From: Lachnospiraceae bacterium
Lineage (GTDB): Bacteria; Bacillota; Clostridia; Lachnospirales; Lachnospiraceae
Length of the DNA stretch: 64,000 bases
Assembly: GCA_017557525.1 (NCBI GenBank)
Contig: JAFYYN010000043.1
Coordinates: 81,672-145,671, forward strand
Direction: 5' to 3'
The translations under genes and the position numbers were made by a program. Shown here piece after piece: positions 1-8,900 of the stretch. Numbering within the stretch: the first letter of the stretch is position 1; each line of letters starts with the position of its first letter. The notes below the pieces were generated by a model. That model was given only the letters and a program-made list of their open reading frames with translations. It did no database searches and was not told the DNA's origin.

Positions 1-930
1 ATTAAAGAAACAGGTTTCTGCCGAAAGGTCGTCGGACTTATGATAATATGCCGGCACATCTTCATCCGCTGCCTGCGTTACCTCAGGTTTTTCTTCATAT
101 GTAACATTTGAAACTGTCCCTGCATTTATCTGAGCCAGGAAGCTTTCTGAAGAATGGGCGTACATAATGGAGTTATCCTGGGTTGATGCCATATGGATAC
201 CAACCACTTCACCGTATTCATTAACTATTGGCCCGCCGCTACCACCGGTCGTATCATAGTTTTTGGTTAATTTGAAACTCATTTCTCCGTTCACATCTAA
301 AACGGCAAGGCCTTCATATACGCAATTTTCATTTAGATTATCACCCTTCCAGAGACTTGCAAGAAGATACAGCTTGTCTCCCATTTTTAAAGTATGGGTA
401 GACAGGGGAAGTGTCTTTAAATTCTCAGAATTATAAAGAGTAAATGCCGCAACATCCTTATTAATCTGAGGTACAGCTGCTGCGTCCTCTATCACGATGC
501 AGTTCTTAAGGCTTGCGCCGGTCGTGGTTTTACTTTTAGCCTCAGTGATGGTACCGCCCTGTACAAAGTTAGGGAGATCCTTTCCCTTAAAAGTCCCCTC
601 TTCCCCGTCAGGTACAAGGTAATGGAAAGCGGTAACAAGTATCTTCCCGCCAAACTTATCAGAATCCATAATAAAAGATGTGCCTGCAGAAAAATCGCCC
701 TCTGTTGAAGTATACCAGTGAACATTATAAACATTTTCCGCAGCCAGCTTTTCAATATCACTAAATGAAAGCTTGTTTTCGTCCTGTGTAACTTCTATCG
801 GAGTGGTCGCTGCATCCGTAGTCTTTGGTTCATCGGCAGGCAATTGCTTAGATGATGAACAGGCTGACATGATCAGCGAAAGGGTTATGAATAAGCCTGT
901 TAATAGTTTTTTACATTTGTTATGTCTCAT
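1..930 (-). CDS. Trypsin-like serine protease lipoprotein, C-terminus beyond the window edge
   Basis: The frame opens at the ATG at 930 and stays open to base 1, so about 310 codons are seen and the end of the gene is outside the window. Residues 1-24 are a lipoprotein signal with a basic start, a hydrophobic core and the lipobox-like LIMSAC, which points to a membrane-anchored protein on the outer face. The chymotrypsin-fold triad is visible in the right order: His in VTAFHYL, Asp in NKDVAAF and Ser in GGSGGP, followed by VVGIH. No PDZ domain is seen in the present part. A GGGAGAG ribosome site precedes the ATG at normal spacing. The gene is divergent from the DUF362 gene. The substrate is unknown. 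Confidence 0.8.
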   Translation of the reverse strand, partial: MRHNKCKKLLTGLFITLSLIMSACSSSKQLPADEPKTTDAATTPIEVTQDENKLSFSDIEKLAAENVYNVHWYTSTEGDFSAGTSFIMDSDKFGGKILVTAFHYLVPDGEEGTFKGKDLPNFVQGGTITEAKSKTTTGASLKNCIVIEDAAAVPQINKDVAAFTLYNSENLKTLPLSTHTLKMGDKLYLLASLWKGDNLNENCVYEGLAVLDVNGEMSFKLTKNYDTTGGSGGPIVNEYGEVVGIHMASTQDNSIMYAHSSESFLAQINAGTVSNVTYEEKPEVTQAADEDVPAYYHKSDDLSAETCFFN

Positions 931-1085
931 ATCCTGGTAACTCTCCCGTAAGGAGTTCCTTTCTCATTCTTGATTTTTTATTCAAATCGTTTTTAATAAA
1001 TTCATTTTTAACAAAACCATTTTTAAGGAAATTTACTTGAATAAAAATATGCCATATTTAAAGAAAATTTTCAAGTGGTCAAATT

Positions 1086-1130
1086 GGAATTTTGTGATTT
1101 TTAAGCTTGAAACAGGCGGAATTTTGTGAT
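1086..1130 (+). repeat. Direct repeat pair GGAATTTTGTGAT at the DUF362 promoter
   Basis: Two exact 13-bp copies of GGAATTTTGTGAT begin at 1086 and 1118, 32 bp apart or about three helical turns. The second copy lies inside the spacer of the promoter at 1107-1135. The arrangement resembles a binding site for a regulator; which one is unknown. Confidence 0.5.
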
Positions 1131-1135
1131 ATACA
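1107..1135 (+). promoter_or_regulatory. Sigma-A type promoter for the DUF362 gene
   Basis: TTGAAA at 1107, a 17-nt spacer ending in TGTGA, and TATACA at 1130 form a promoter about 75 nt before the ATG of the downstream gene. Confidence 0.6.
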
Positions 1136-1212
1136 AATTTTAAAGGGTATGCTCTACTTCCTCTTTTGGCACTGATAAACAATGAACCCCATATAGAAAT
1201 CGGAGAAACAGG

Positions 1213-2382
1213 ATGGCAGATAAAAAATCAAAGGTCATAGCAATCCCCTGTGACAGCTATGATGAAGAAAAAGTATATAAATGTATAAAGACCGGCTTAT
1301 CACAGCTTGGCGGTTTTGAAAGCATCGTTGGGGCTGAAGAAAAGATACTCGTTAAGCCCAATCTGCTGTCTGCGTCAGTACCGGATAAAGCTATAGCCAC
1401 ACATCCGTCCGTGCTCAAGGGTGTGCTGAGGCTGCTTAACGAACGGGGATGTACAGATGTAAAAATAGGAGATTCTCCCGGACACGGGAGTTGTGAAGGC
1501 GCGCTTAAAACACTTGGACTCAAGGAAGATGAAATATACGGTGCAAGGTTTACACCTATGTCTGAAAATGTTCATGTAGATTTCCCGGAGGGAGAAACCT
1601 GTAAAGAGTTTGATTTCTGTAAAGAAATAGTTGAGAGTGACGCCATAATAAATGTCTGCAAGATGAAAACCCATGCATTGGAGCGTATTACAGGCGCCGT
1701 GAAAAATGTATACGGCTTTGTTTGCGGATACAGGAAAGCTGCAGGGCATGTCAAATTTCCAAATGATACAGTTTTTGCAAGGATGCTTGCCGATATCCAC
1801 AGATGCACCCATCCGAGGATACATATCATGGATGGTATCATGGCCATGGAGGGAAACGGTCCCGGAGCAGGCACACCTACTCCTATGAATATGATACTGA
1901 TTTCCTTTGACCCTGTGGCGTTAGACACCGTATTCTGCTATTTAGTAAATCTCAACCCTGAGCTTGTACCCACCAATTCTCAAGGGTACCGTATCGGCAT
2001 CGGCACGGATAGGGACGACGAGATAGAGATCATACTCTGCGATGGTTCAGAAGCTAAGATTATAGAAAAGAATGAGCTTTTTGACCGTTATGGGAACGGA
2101 GCTTTTGATGTAGGCAGAGAAAAGCCTAAGAATACTTTCCTTATGAAATACTCCGGCTTTATGACTAAACTTGCCAGAAGACCGGTTATAGATACGGAGA
2201 AGTGTGTAAAATGCGGTATCTGTGTGGACCATTGCCCCGTACCCGGTAAAGCAGTAGATTTTAAAAACGGAAAAACATCTCCACCGGTCTATGACTATAA
2301 GAAATGTATCCGTTGTTACTGCTGTCAGGAAATGTGCCCTCAGAAAGCTATCAGTCCCCAAAAAGGATTGCTACGCAGATAA
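1213..2382 (+). CDS. DUF362 domain protein with C-terminal 2[4Fe-4S] ferredoxin domain
   Basis: A 389-residue cytoplasmic protein. Residues 1 to about 300 match the DUF362 family, with the conserved VKPNLL start, a KMKTHALERITGAVKN segment and a GDSPGHG loop. The C-terminal 70 residues hold two ferredoxin clusters, CVKCGICVDHCPVPGKA and CIRCYCCQEMCPQKA, each with the CxxCxxCxxxC pattern for a 4Fe-4S centre. The family probably transfers electrons, but its partner and substrate are not established. A GGAGAAACAGG ribosome site precedes the ATG. It is monocistronic, with its own promoter and a terminator at 2440. Confidence 0.85.
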   Translation: MADKKSKVIAIPCDSYDEEKVYKCIKTGLSQLGGFESIVGAEEKILVKPNLLSASVPDKAIATHPSVLKGVLRLLNERGCTDVKIGDSPGHGSCEGALKTLGLKEDEIYGARFTPMSENVHVDFPEGETCKEFDFCKEIVESDAIINVCKMKTHALERITGAVKNVYGFVCGYRKAAGHVKFPNDTVFARMLADIHRCTHPRIHIMDGIMAMEGNGPGAGTPTPMNMILISFDPVALDTVFCYLVNLNPELVPTNSQGYRIGIGTDRDDEIEIILCDGSEAKIIEKNELFDRYGNGAFDVGREKPKNTFLMKYSGFMTKLARRPVIDTEKCVKCGICVDHCPVPGKAVDFKNGKTSPPVYDYKKCIRCYCCQEMCPQKAISPQKGLLRR

Positions 2383-2439
2383 ATTTTTATTCAAAACGAT
2401 TTTATAAAAATTATTTGTTACAACATGCGATTAAAAACT

Positions 2440-2478
2440 AAGGAGACAGAGAGAAAATCATCCCTCTGTCTCCTTTTG
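2440..2478. terminator. Bidirectional intrinsic terminator between convergent genes
   Basis: A perfect 12-bp stem AAGGAGACAGAG / CTCTGTCTCCTT closes a 12-nt loop and is followed by T-rich sequence. It sits between the ends of the DUF362 gene (+) and the alcohol dehydrogenase gene (-). Confidence 0.8.
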
Positions 2479-2488
2479 TTTGTGATAT

Positions 2489-3667
2489 TTATTTACTTGC
2501 CCTATATATAGCCAGCATATCTTCTTCATATAACAGCTTTGCCGAACCCATGGATCCACCAACTCCGACCGCACATTTATGTGCCATTTCCTTTAAGTCG
2601 TCTTCTGTTGCATTTACTCCAAGTTCCCTTAAGTTTGTCGGCATTTTGATCTGGCGATAGAAATCCTCAACTGCCTCGATACCCTTTAAAGCAATCTCCT
2701 CATCCGAGCCCTTATTTTCAACGCCCATAACATTTAACGCAAACTTTTTAAATCTCGGCAGACAGTTTTTGTATACATATCTTGCCCAGCTGCCCCAGAT
2801 AGCAGCAAGCCCTGCGCCATGTGCCACGTCATAAAGACCGCCGAGCTCATGCTCAAGCTTATGTGTCATCCAGTCTCCGCCATCATTTCCACAGCCTGTA
2901 AGACCATTGTGAGCGAGGCTGCCTGCCCACATAACCTCAGCTCTCGCATCATAGTTCTTTGGATCCTTAGCAAGTATCAGCGCATTTTCCTTTACAGTCC
3001 TTAACAACCCTTCAGCCAGTGCGTCGGTTATCTCCATGTTTCCGCCGTTTGTAAAATATCTTTCCATGGTATGCATCATGATATCAGTACAGCCGCAGGC
3101 AGTCTGGTAATCCGGTAAAGTCATGGTAAGCTCAGGATTCATAATGGCAAACTTAGGCCTGCAGTAGTCACTGCTGTATCCTCGCTTTATCAAACCTTCT
3201 TCCTTTGTGATAACGGAAGAGTCACTCATTTCGCTTCCGGTAGCGGCTAATGTAAGGATTACTCCGAGAGGCAGGCATGCGGTAGCTTTTCTCTTGTAAT
3301 CATAGAAATCCCATACGTCACCTTCGTTTGTAACTCCGTATCCAATTGCTTTAGCAGAGTCTATTGCGCTGCCTCCACCTACAGCAAGGAGAAAATCAAC
3401 GCCCTCCTTTTTACACAGCTCGATCCCTTCATATACAAGGCTTAAGTGCGGGTTTGGTACTGCTCCGCCTAGAGTAACATATGCTATTCCGGCTTCATCT
3501 AAAAGATCTGTTATTTTCTTTAAAAGTCCCGAGCGGATAACGCTGCCTCCGCCATAATGGATAAGTACCTTCTTTCCACCAAATTCCTTTATAAGTTCAG
3601 CTGTCTGTAATTCGGTATCTTTACCGAAAACTACCTTTGTGGGCGTGTAATACTTGAAATTAAACAT
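2489..3667 (-). CDS. Iron-containing NAD(P)H-dependent alcohol (butanol) dehydrogenase
   Basis: A 392-residue group III iron-dependent alcohol dehydrogenase of the BdhA/YqhD type, expected to reduce aldehydes such as butanal to alcohols in fermentation. It begins NFKYYTPTKVVFGK, has the nucleotide-binding GGGSAIDSAKAIGYG loop, and carries metal-site residues in DIMMHTMERYF and in the DVAHGAGLA segment typical of this family. I chose the ATG at 3667 and not a longer upstream frame because AAAGGAGG lies 8-15 nt before it. The gene is monocistronic, running from the promoter at 3704-3733 to the terminator at 2440. Substrate preference cannot be read from the sequence. Confidence 0.88.
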   Translation of the reverse strand: MFNFKYYTPTKVVFGKDTELQTAELIKEFGGKKVLIHYGGGSVIRSGLLKKITDLLDEAGIAYVTLGGAVPNPHLSLVYEGIELCKKEGVDFLLAVGGGSAIDSAKAIGYGVTNEGDVWDFYDYKRKATACLPLGVILTLAATGSEMSDSSVITKEEGLIKRGYSSDYCRPKFAIMNPELTMTLPDYQTACGCTDIMMHTMERYFTNGGNMEITDALAEGLLRTVKENALILAKDPKNYDARAEVMWAGSLAHNGLTGCGNDGGDWMTHKLEHELGGLYDVAHGAGLAAIWGSWARYVYKNCLPRFKKFALNVMGVENKGSDEEIALKGIEAVEDFYRQIKMPTNLRELGVNATEDDLKEMAHKCAVGVGGSMGSAKLLYEEDMLAIYRASK

Positions 3668-3700
3668 ATGTCTTTGAACCTCCTTTAAATTTTCTTTAAG

Positions 3701-3733
3701 GTTATGATACCATAACTGTTTTTGTATTATCAA
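3701..3733 (-). promoter_or_regulatory. Promoter of the alcohol dehydrogenase gene with palindrome over the -10
   Basis: On the minus strand TTGATA, an 18-nt spacer ending in TATGG and TATCAT form an extended -10 promoter. A perfect inverted repeat GTTATG-N4-CATAAC (3701-3716) spans the -10 and could be an operator. It does not match the Rex redox-repressor consensus. Confidence 0.6.
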
Positions 3734-3778
3734 TATAGGGGCACTGTATTATCTTGCTACCATGAGTTTACAAATATA

Positions 3779-3807
3779 TAGCATTTTCCACCAAAATATG
3801 ATAAAAT
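3779..3807 (+). promoter_or_regulatory. Putative promoter of the alpha/beta hydrolase gene (TAGCAT-N17-TAAAAT)
   Basis: TAGCAT at 3779, a 17-nt spacer ending in TATGA and TAAAAT at 3802. The -35 is unlike TTGACA, but the same TAGCA element at the same distance occurs before the genes at 14585 and 16978, and about 25 bp upstream of the spacer are identical to the 14.5-kb copy. Confidence 0.5.
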
Positions 3808-3831
3808 AAGCATATTGTTGAGGTGGATAAA

Positions 3832-4632
3832 ATGGCTAAGATAGAAAAATGTATTACAGACAGCTTTGAAATGAGTTATTTCAGGTTTGGGGAAGGCCCT
3901 GAAACTCTGGTTATCATCCCCGGGCTGAGTGCCAAAAGCGTGATGGGCGCGGCGGATGCAATAATTGAAGAATACAAGATTATGAAAGATGACTTCACTG
4001 TATACGTAATAGACCGCAGGGAGAGTTTTCCTCCTGCATATCCTATACACGAGATGGCTGAGGATACCGTAACTGTGCTTAATAAATTGGGTCTCAAAAA
4101 TATATGCCTTTTCGGGACATCACAAGGCGGGATGATATCGATGGATATAGCAATTAATCATCCCGGGCTTGTTAAGAAATTGGTGCTCGGTTCTACCTCA
4201 GCTCATGTTACTCCCAAGCAGTTGACACTCATTGATGAATGGATAGATTACGCCAAAAAGGGTGACCGGGAGAATCTGTTCCTGCGTTTTGGAGAAGCTG
4301 TCTATAGCCGTAACGTCTTTGAACAATACAGAGATTATTTTATTGAAACCAGTAAGACCGTCACAAATGAGGAGTTAAAAAAGTTCATCATCGGCGCGGA
4401 AAACATTAGAGATTTTAACCTATCGGACAGGATCAAGGATATACAATGTCCCACTTTTGTTATAGGGGATTATAATGACGATGTCCTTGATGCCGATGCA
4501 ACAATGGAAATAGCTGAAAATCTGGATTACAGACCCGATTTCAAGATGTATATGTATATTGGGTACGGTCACGCGGCATATGATACTGCACCTGATTACA
4601 GAAAGCGTGTCAGGGATTTCCTGGTAGAATGA
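3832..4632 (+). CDS. Alpha/beta hydrolase
   Basis: A 266-residue cytoplasmic alpha/beta-hydrolase-fold protein. The nucleophile elbow is GTSQGG (Ser), the acidic residue is probably Asp in NDDVLDAD, and the His is in GYGHAAYD near the C-terminus. The strand LVIIPGLS supplies the HG-like oxyanion loop position. The ATG at 3832 was chosen over an in-frame GTG at 3823 because the GTG lies inside GAGGTGG, which serves the ATG as ribosome site. The gene stands alone, convergent with the BMP gene. Possible roles include esterase or lactonase; the substrate cannot be predicted. Confidence 0.8.
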   Translation: MAKIEKCITDSFEMSYFRFGEGPETLVIIPGLSAKSVMGAADAIIEEYKIMKDDFTVYVIDRRESFPPAYPIHEMAEDTVTVLNKLGLKNICLFGTSQGGMISMDIAINHPGLVKKLVLGSTSAHVTPKQLTLIDEWIDYAKKGDRENLFLRFGEAVYSRNVFEQYRDYFIETSKTVTNEELKKFIIGAENIRDFNLSDRIKDIQCPTFVIGDYNDDVLDADATMEIAENLDYRPDFKMYMYIGYGHAAYDTAPDYRKRVRDFLVE

Positions 4633-4671
4633 ATTTCACCGTGTACCACATTATTAACTCAATCTCCCGAA

Positions 4672-4706
4672 AAAGCCGGGTACATTTAGTTGCACCCGGC
4701 TTTCGT
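4672..4706. terminator. Bidirectional terminator
   Basis: A 10-bp stem AAAGCCGGGT / ACCCGGCTTT with a 12-nt loop and T-rich flanks lies between the convergent hydrolase (+) and BMP lipoprotein (-) genes. Confidence 0.75.
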
Positions 4707-4707
4707 T

Positions 4708-5901
4708 TTACTCAACCACAGTAATTATCTCTGAAAGCATATAGTTAAACAACGGATAAGATGTATTCTGGTTCTCGATATATCCTTTGCTTAAATCATA
4801 GGTATCAGAGGGATTATCAGGGTTTTCGCCGATGTAATTGCCCTTAAAAACAAAATCAACTTTACCCTTTTTAAACTGCGCTATTGCGCTGTTAATAGCA
4901 TTTTCTGTCCCGGGAGCGGCAACCTGCAGATTAAGATCAACCATCTCTACCCAGCCTTTATCAAAGCCGGCAGACACGTCCGTACCGTGTATATTTCCTT
5001 TTACAACAGACTCTATGCTCTTATCCTTTTTTACTGCCTCAACTGCAGCAAGTACATACGGTTCCCAGCAAACCCTAGATGTAACTAAGGATGCTGCGGG
5101 AGCTACCTCAGACATACTCTGATTGAAACCAACAAAGCATACCTCTTTTTTCTGTGAAGCTTCCTCACATGCAATAGCAGGTCCTATTGTATCAGTATGC
5201 TGTGAAATGATCACACATCCGTCATCAATAAGTTTTTGTGCTGCACTTTTCTCCTGAGCGTAGCTGCTCCAGGTATCTGTATAACAAACCCGCATTGTAG
5301 CCTGCGGAACCACAGACCTGATGCCAAGTATAAAAGCAGTATAACCTGAGATAACCTCGGAAGTAGGAAATGCAGCCACAAAACCAACCAGAGCCTGATC
5401 TTCGGTAATAAGTCCATCGGAGATCATCTGCTTTATCTTCATACCGGCTGCTATACCACTTACATAACGGCCCTGATAAGCCTCACCCTTAAATGTATGA
5501 TAATTTTCAGGTACTGTCTTGCCGTTCATATCCATGTAAGAAGTCTGACAAAACTGGACATCAGGATAGCTTGACGCAAGCTGCATTACCAGTTCACTGT
5601 AACCGTTAAAGAAGATAATATCGCAACCCTTAGAAGCCAGATCACGCAGGGGCTCTTCCATCTCATCGTCAAGTACATTACTGCAGGTCAGGATTTCAAT
5701 GCTTTCACCGTATTTCTTTTCCAGAGCATCTTTTGCCAAAGAGAAGTTATAGGTATATGGAGTACTTTCGTCATTGTCATAAATAAAGCCAACCTTCAGA
5801 TTTTCTTTTCCGCCTGAAAGGTTCAAAAGTTTTAAGCATCCGATAAAAGCAGCCAGCATGACTACACAGGTCAGTACTGTTGTAATATACACTCTCTTCA
5901 C
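4708..5901 (-). CDS. BMP-family (basic membrane protein) substrate-binding lipoprotein
   Basis: A 397-residue periplasmic-binding-fold protein of the BMP/Med family, whose characterised members bind purine nucleosides for ABC uptake. It has an N-terminal hydrophobic segment ending in a lipobox-like FIGC, then LKVGFIYDNDES, the ligand-loop region FNGYSELVMQLASSYPDVQF, and GFVAAFPTSEVISGY as in other BMPs. The ATG overlaps the stop of the upstream 1233-residue sensor by 4 nt (5898-5901), so the two are translationally coupled. No ATPase or permease gene is nearby, which argues for a sensing rather than a transport role (inference). Confidence 0.8.
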   Translation of the reverse strand: MKRVYITTVLTCVVMLAAFIGCLKLLNLSGGKENLKVGFIYDNDESTPYTYNFSLAKDALEKKYGESIEILTCSNVLDDEMEEPLRDLASKGCDIIFFNGYSELVMQLASSYPDVQFCQTSYMDMNGKTVPENYHTFKGEAYQGRYVSGIAAGMKIKQMISDGLITEDQALVGFVAAFPTSEVISGYTAFILGIRSVVPQATMRVCYTDTWSSYAQEKSAAQKLIDDGCVIISQHTDTIGPAIACEEASQKKEVCFVGFNQSMSEVAPAASLVTSRVCWEPYVLAAVEAVKKDKSIESVVKGNIHGTDVSAGFDKGWVEMVDLNLQVAAPGTENAINSAIAQFKKGKVDFVFKGNYIGENPDNPSDTYDLSKGYIENQNTSYPLFNYMLSEIITVVE

Positions 5902-8900
5902 GCTTCTGCTCCTTTCTTATCCGAAGAATCCTTCTTTTCAGTTCCTTTTTCCTCTTCAGATTTACTCTTATCCTCAGTACCTTTTTTCTCTTCTTCCTTC
6001 ATCTGAGCTTCCTGGATCTTTTTGTCTTCCTCGACACGTCTCTTAAGCTCAGCCTGTGCCTCCTGATCAGCCTGCTGGATCTCTATCTGCTTTTGAGCAT
6101 AAAGAGCATCCAGATCGATCACCTTTTTATCTATGAGTCGCATAAATGCATCAACAACCTCAGGATCAAACTGTGTGCCACGACCCTTTTTCATTTCATT
6201 TATGACATAATCGGTATCCATGCAATTACGGTATACACGATTGGAAGTCATTGCATCAAAGGCATCTGCTACACCTATTATACGTCCATAGAGCGGGATC
6301 TGATCACCCTTCAGGCCGTCCGGATAACCACGTCCGTCAAAACGCTCATGATGGAAACGCGTTCCATCCACAACGTGCTCAACCAGAGTAAAGTCCTTTA
6401 ATATCTCTGCTCCGCCCAAAACATGGGATTTCATTTTAACATATTCTTCGTCAGTCAGTCGGCCAACCTTATTAAGGACATTATCAGGGACACCGATTTT
6501 TCCGATATCATGCATCTGTGCAGCTTTTCTAAGATTTTCAATCTCCTTGTTACGCCTCCACCACTTAAAGCAGTTCATTTCCTTGGCTATAAGAGCGGAA
6601 TACTCGGCAACACGGGTTGAATGCTGATGTGTACGGACATCCTTGGCATCGACTGCGTTTGCGATAGCCATAACTGTCTGATTGGCCATATTGATCTTTA
6701 TCTGCTGTTTGTTGAGCTGCCTTTGAACAACAAGCCATGTAAACCAGATCAGGAACAGTGAAAGGATGATGAGCATATATAGGGAGAATCCTGACTGCTC
6801 ATAAAATTCTCCGGCTTTGGATACTTCAAACTTACGTTCCTCGAGTACACGTTCACCGGCACTGTCAAATATCGCCAAATGGAATGTATAAGTCCCTGAA
6901 GGGATATTAACATAAATTATATTGTTAAGGCTGTTCTGCGGAACGATAGTCCACTGTGTATCATAGCCCTCAAGGAAATAACCTACATTAGGCTCCTGTA
7001 TCGTATAATTTAATATCTCCGGTCCAAGCTCAACACGGCTTACACCCTGCCCTATTGTAATAGCTCCTGTCCTGTCAAGAGGCTGTAAGACACCATCCAG
7101 CTTTACAGAAGCCAACTGCATACGGTAGGACCTTACATCACTGTTATATTTCTCAACATCGATCTGATAAACACCCGTATCACAGGGGAGGAACAACTCG
7201 TTATTTCCATTGTAATAATTCCATGAGTTAGCAGTAAGCGAAGTACCAAGACCTCTCCTTGCATCCAAAAGCTCCCATGCAAGCTCGCCTCCTGCAACCA
7301 GCTCGTCTCGCTCTACTACGTAAATTCCCGCGCTGGACATAACAAAGAAAGTGTCCTCGTCCTTAACCCAGATATCATAATTGTTGAAATAGGGGAATTT
7401 ATCAAGTATACGGATGGATCCTTCAGGCTCAAGATAGCAAAGGCTGTTGCTGGTAACTAAGAAAACGCCCTCAGATTTAGGATCCTTTATGGTACGCAGA
7501 ATAACTCCACTGCTAAGCCCGTCATCACGGGTAAGCATCTTCTCTACTTTTCCGTCCTTAAGTACTGCGATACCGTCACCGTCCGTACCTGCAAGGATTG
7601 TTCCGTCACTCTGCTCGGTAATGGTCAGGATCATGGAGTTTATCAGGCCGTCTTCATTTCGGATGGTCCTTTCTACTTTATGGTCCCTGATATAGCTTAT
7701 GCCCGTATCACCTGCTGCCAAAATCGTGCCGTCTGAAAGACCTGTAACTATACGGGCTCTGTTTCCAAAGCTTCCGTTATCAGCATTATATGACCAGCTT
7801 TCCCCTGTGGATGAATATTCCTTAAGTCCGCTTCCATATGTACAAACCCACAGGTGATCATTTCCGTCCACATACATACAGCGAATACGTTTTCCTGCAA
7901 GCTCCTCGGTCAGGTTATTTTCCACCTGGTTATGACAGGCTTTATCCACCACATCCAGTCCTTTATCGGTACCGATATAATAATTTCCCTGCCAGAAAAC
8001 TATCGCATTTACAACACGGCGCTCCATACCGATGGCACCGTATATATCCTTGAAAGGTGATTTAGCCAGGCGGAGCAGACCAAGCCTTGAGGATGTAAAC
8101 CACAGATTGCCCTGGTAGTCATAGAGCATGTTGTCTATAGAGTTGTTGAAATCATTTGTATTTAAGTGATGATAACCATTAGCATCTATATAGGATACAC
8201 CACTGTCGGTTGAAATGAAAAGAGTACCGTCATCTAAGAAATTAATATTGTTGATACTCGTTACATCTTCACAGGTCCTGACTCCGATCTGCCGAAAGCT
8301 GTCGGTTGATACATCAAACTGGTAAATATAATTGGTAGCGGTACCTACCATAAGTGTTCCGTCAGGTGCAAATGCACAGCAGTTAAACACATCATGTCCG
8401 TTATCAAGTTGAAGAGATGCCTTGATCTCACCATTTTTGATCAGGAATAAACGTCCGTCAGAAGCAATAGTTGCCACATGACCAACCTCATCCGCAGTAA
8501 TACTGTCAGCGTAATTGACCTCCGGAAGAGTGCCTGCTGCCTTAAGTCCGTTATTCATCATAATGATCTGCAGACTGCCGGTAGTACCTACATAATAATA
8601 TCCGTCAGAAGCACGGGTGATGCAGCGCACGGAATTTGAAGGAAGACCGCTATTCATATCAAGTACGTTTACTACCTTTTCACGTATAACGATTGAAAGT
8701 CCGTTATCATTGGTACCGATCCACAGACGTCCTTCTTCATCAACATAAAGACAGTTAACGTTCTTTACGGACTCATAATTATCAATCCATCGAAATTCAC
8801 GTCCGTTGTATCGGTAAAGACCTGCATATGTACCAATCCAGAGAACTCCGTCATTGGTCTGCGCTATGTCGTTGGCTTCACCACAGGGGAGTCCGTTATT

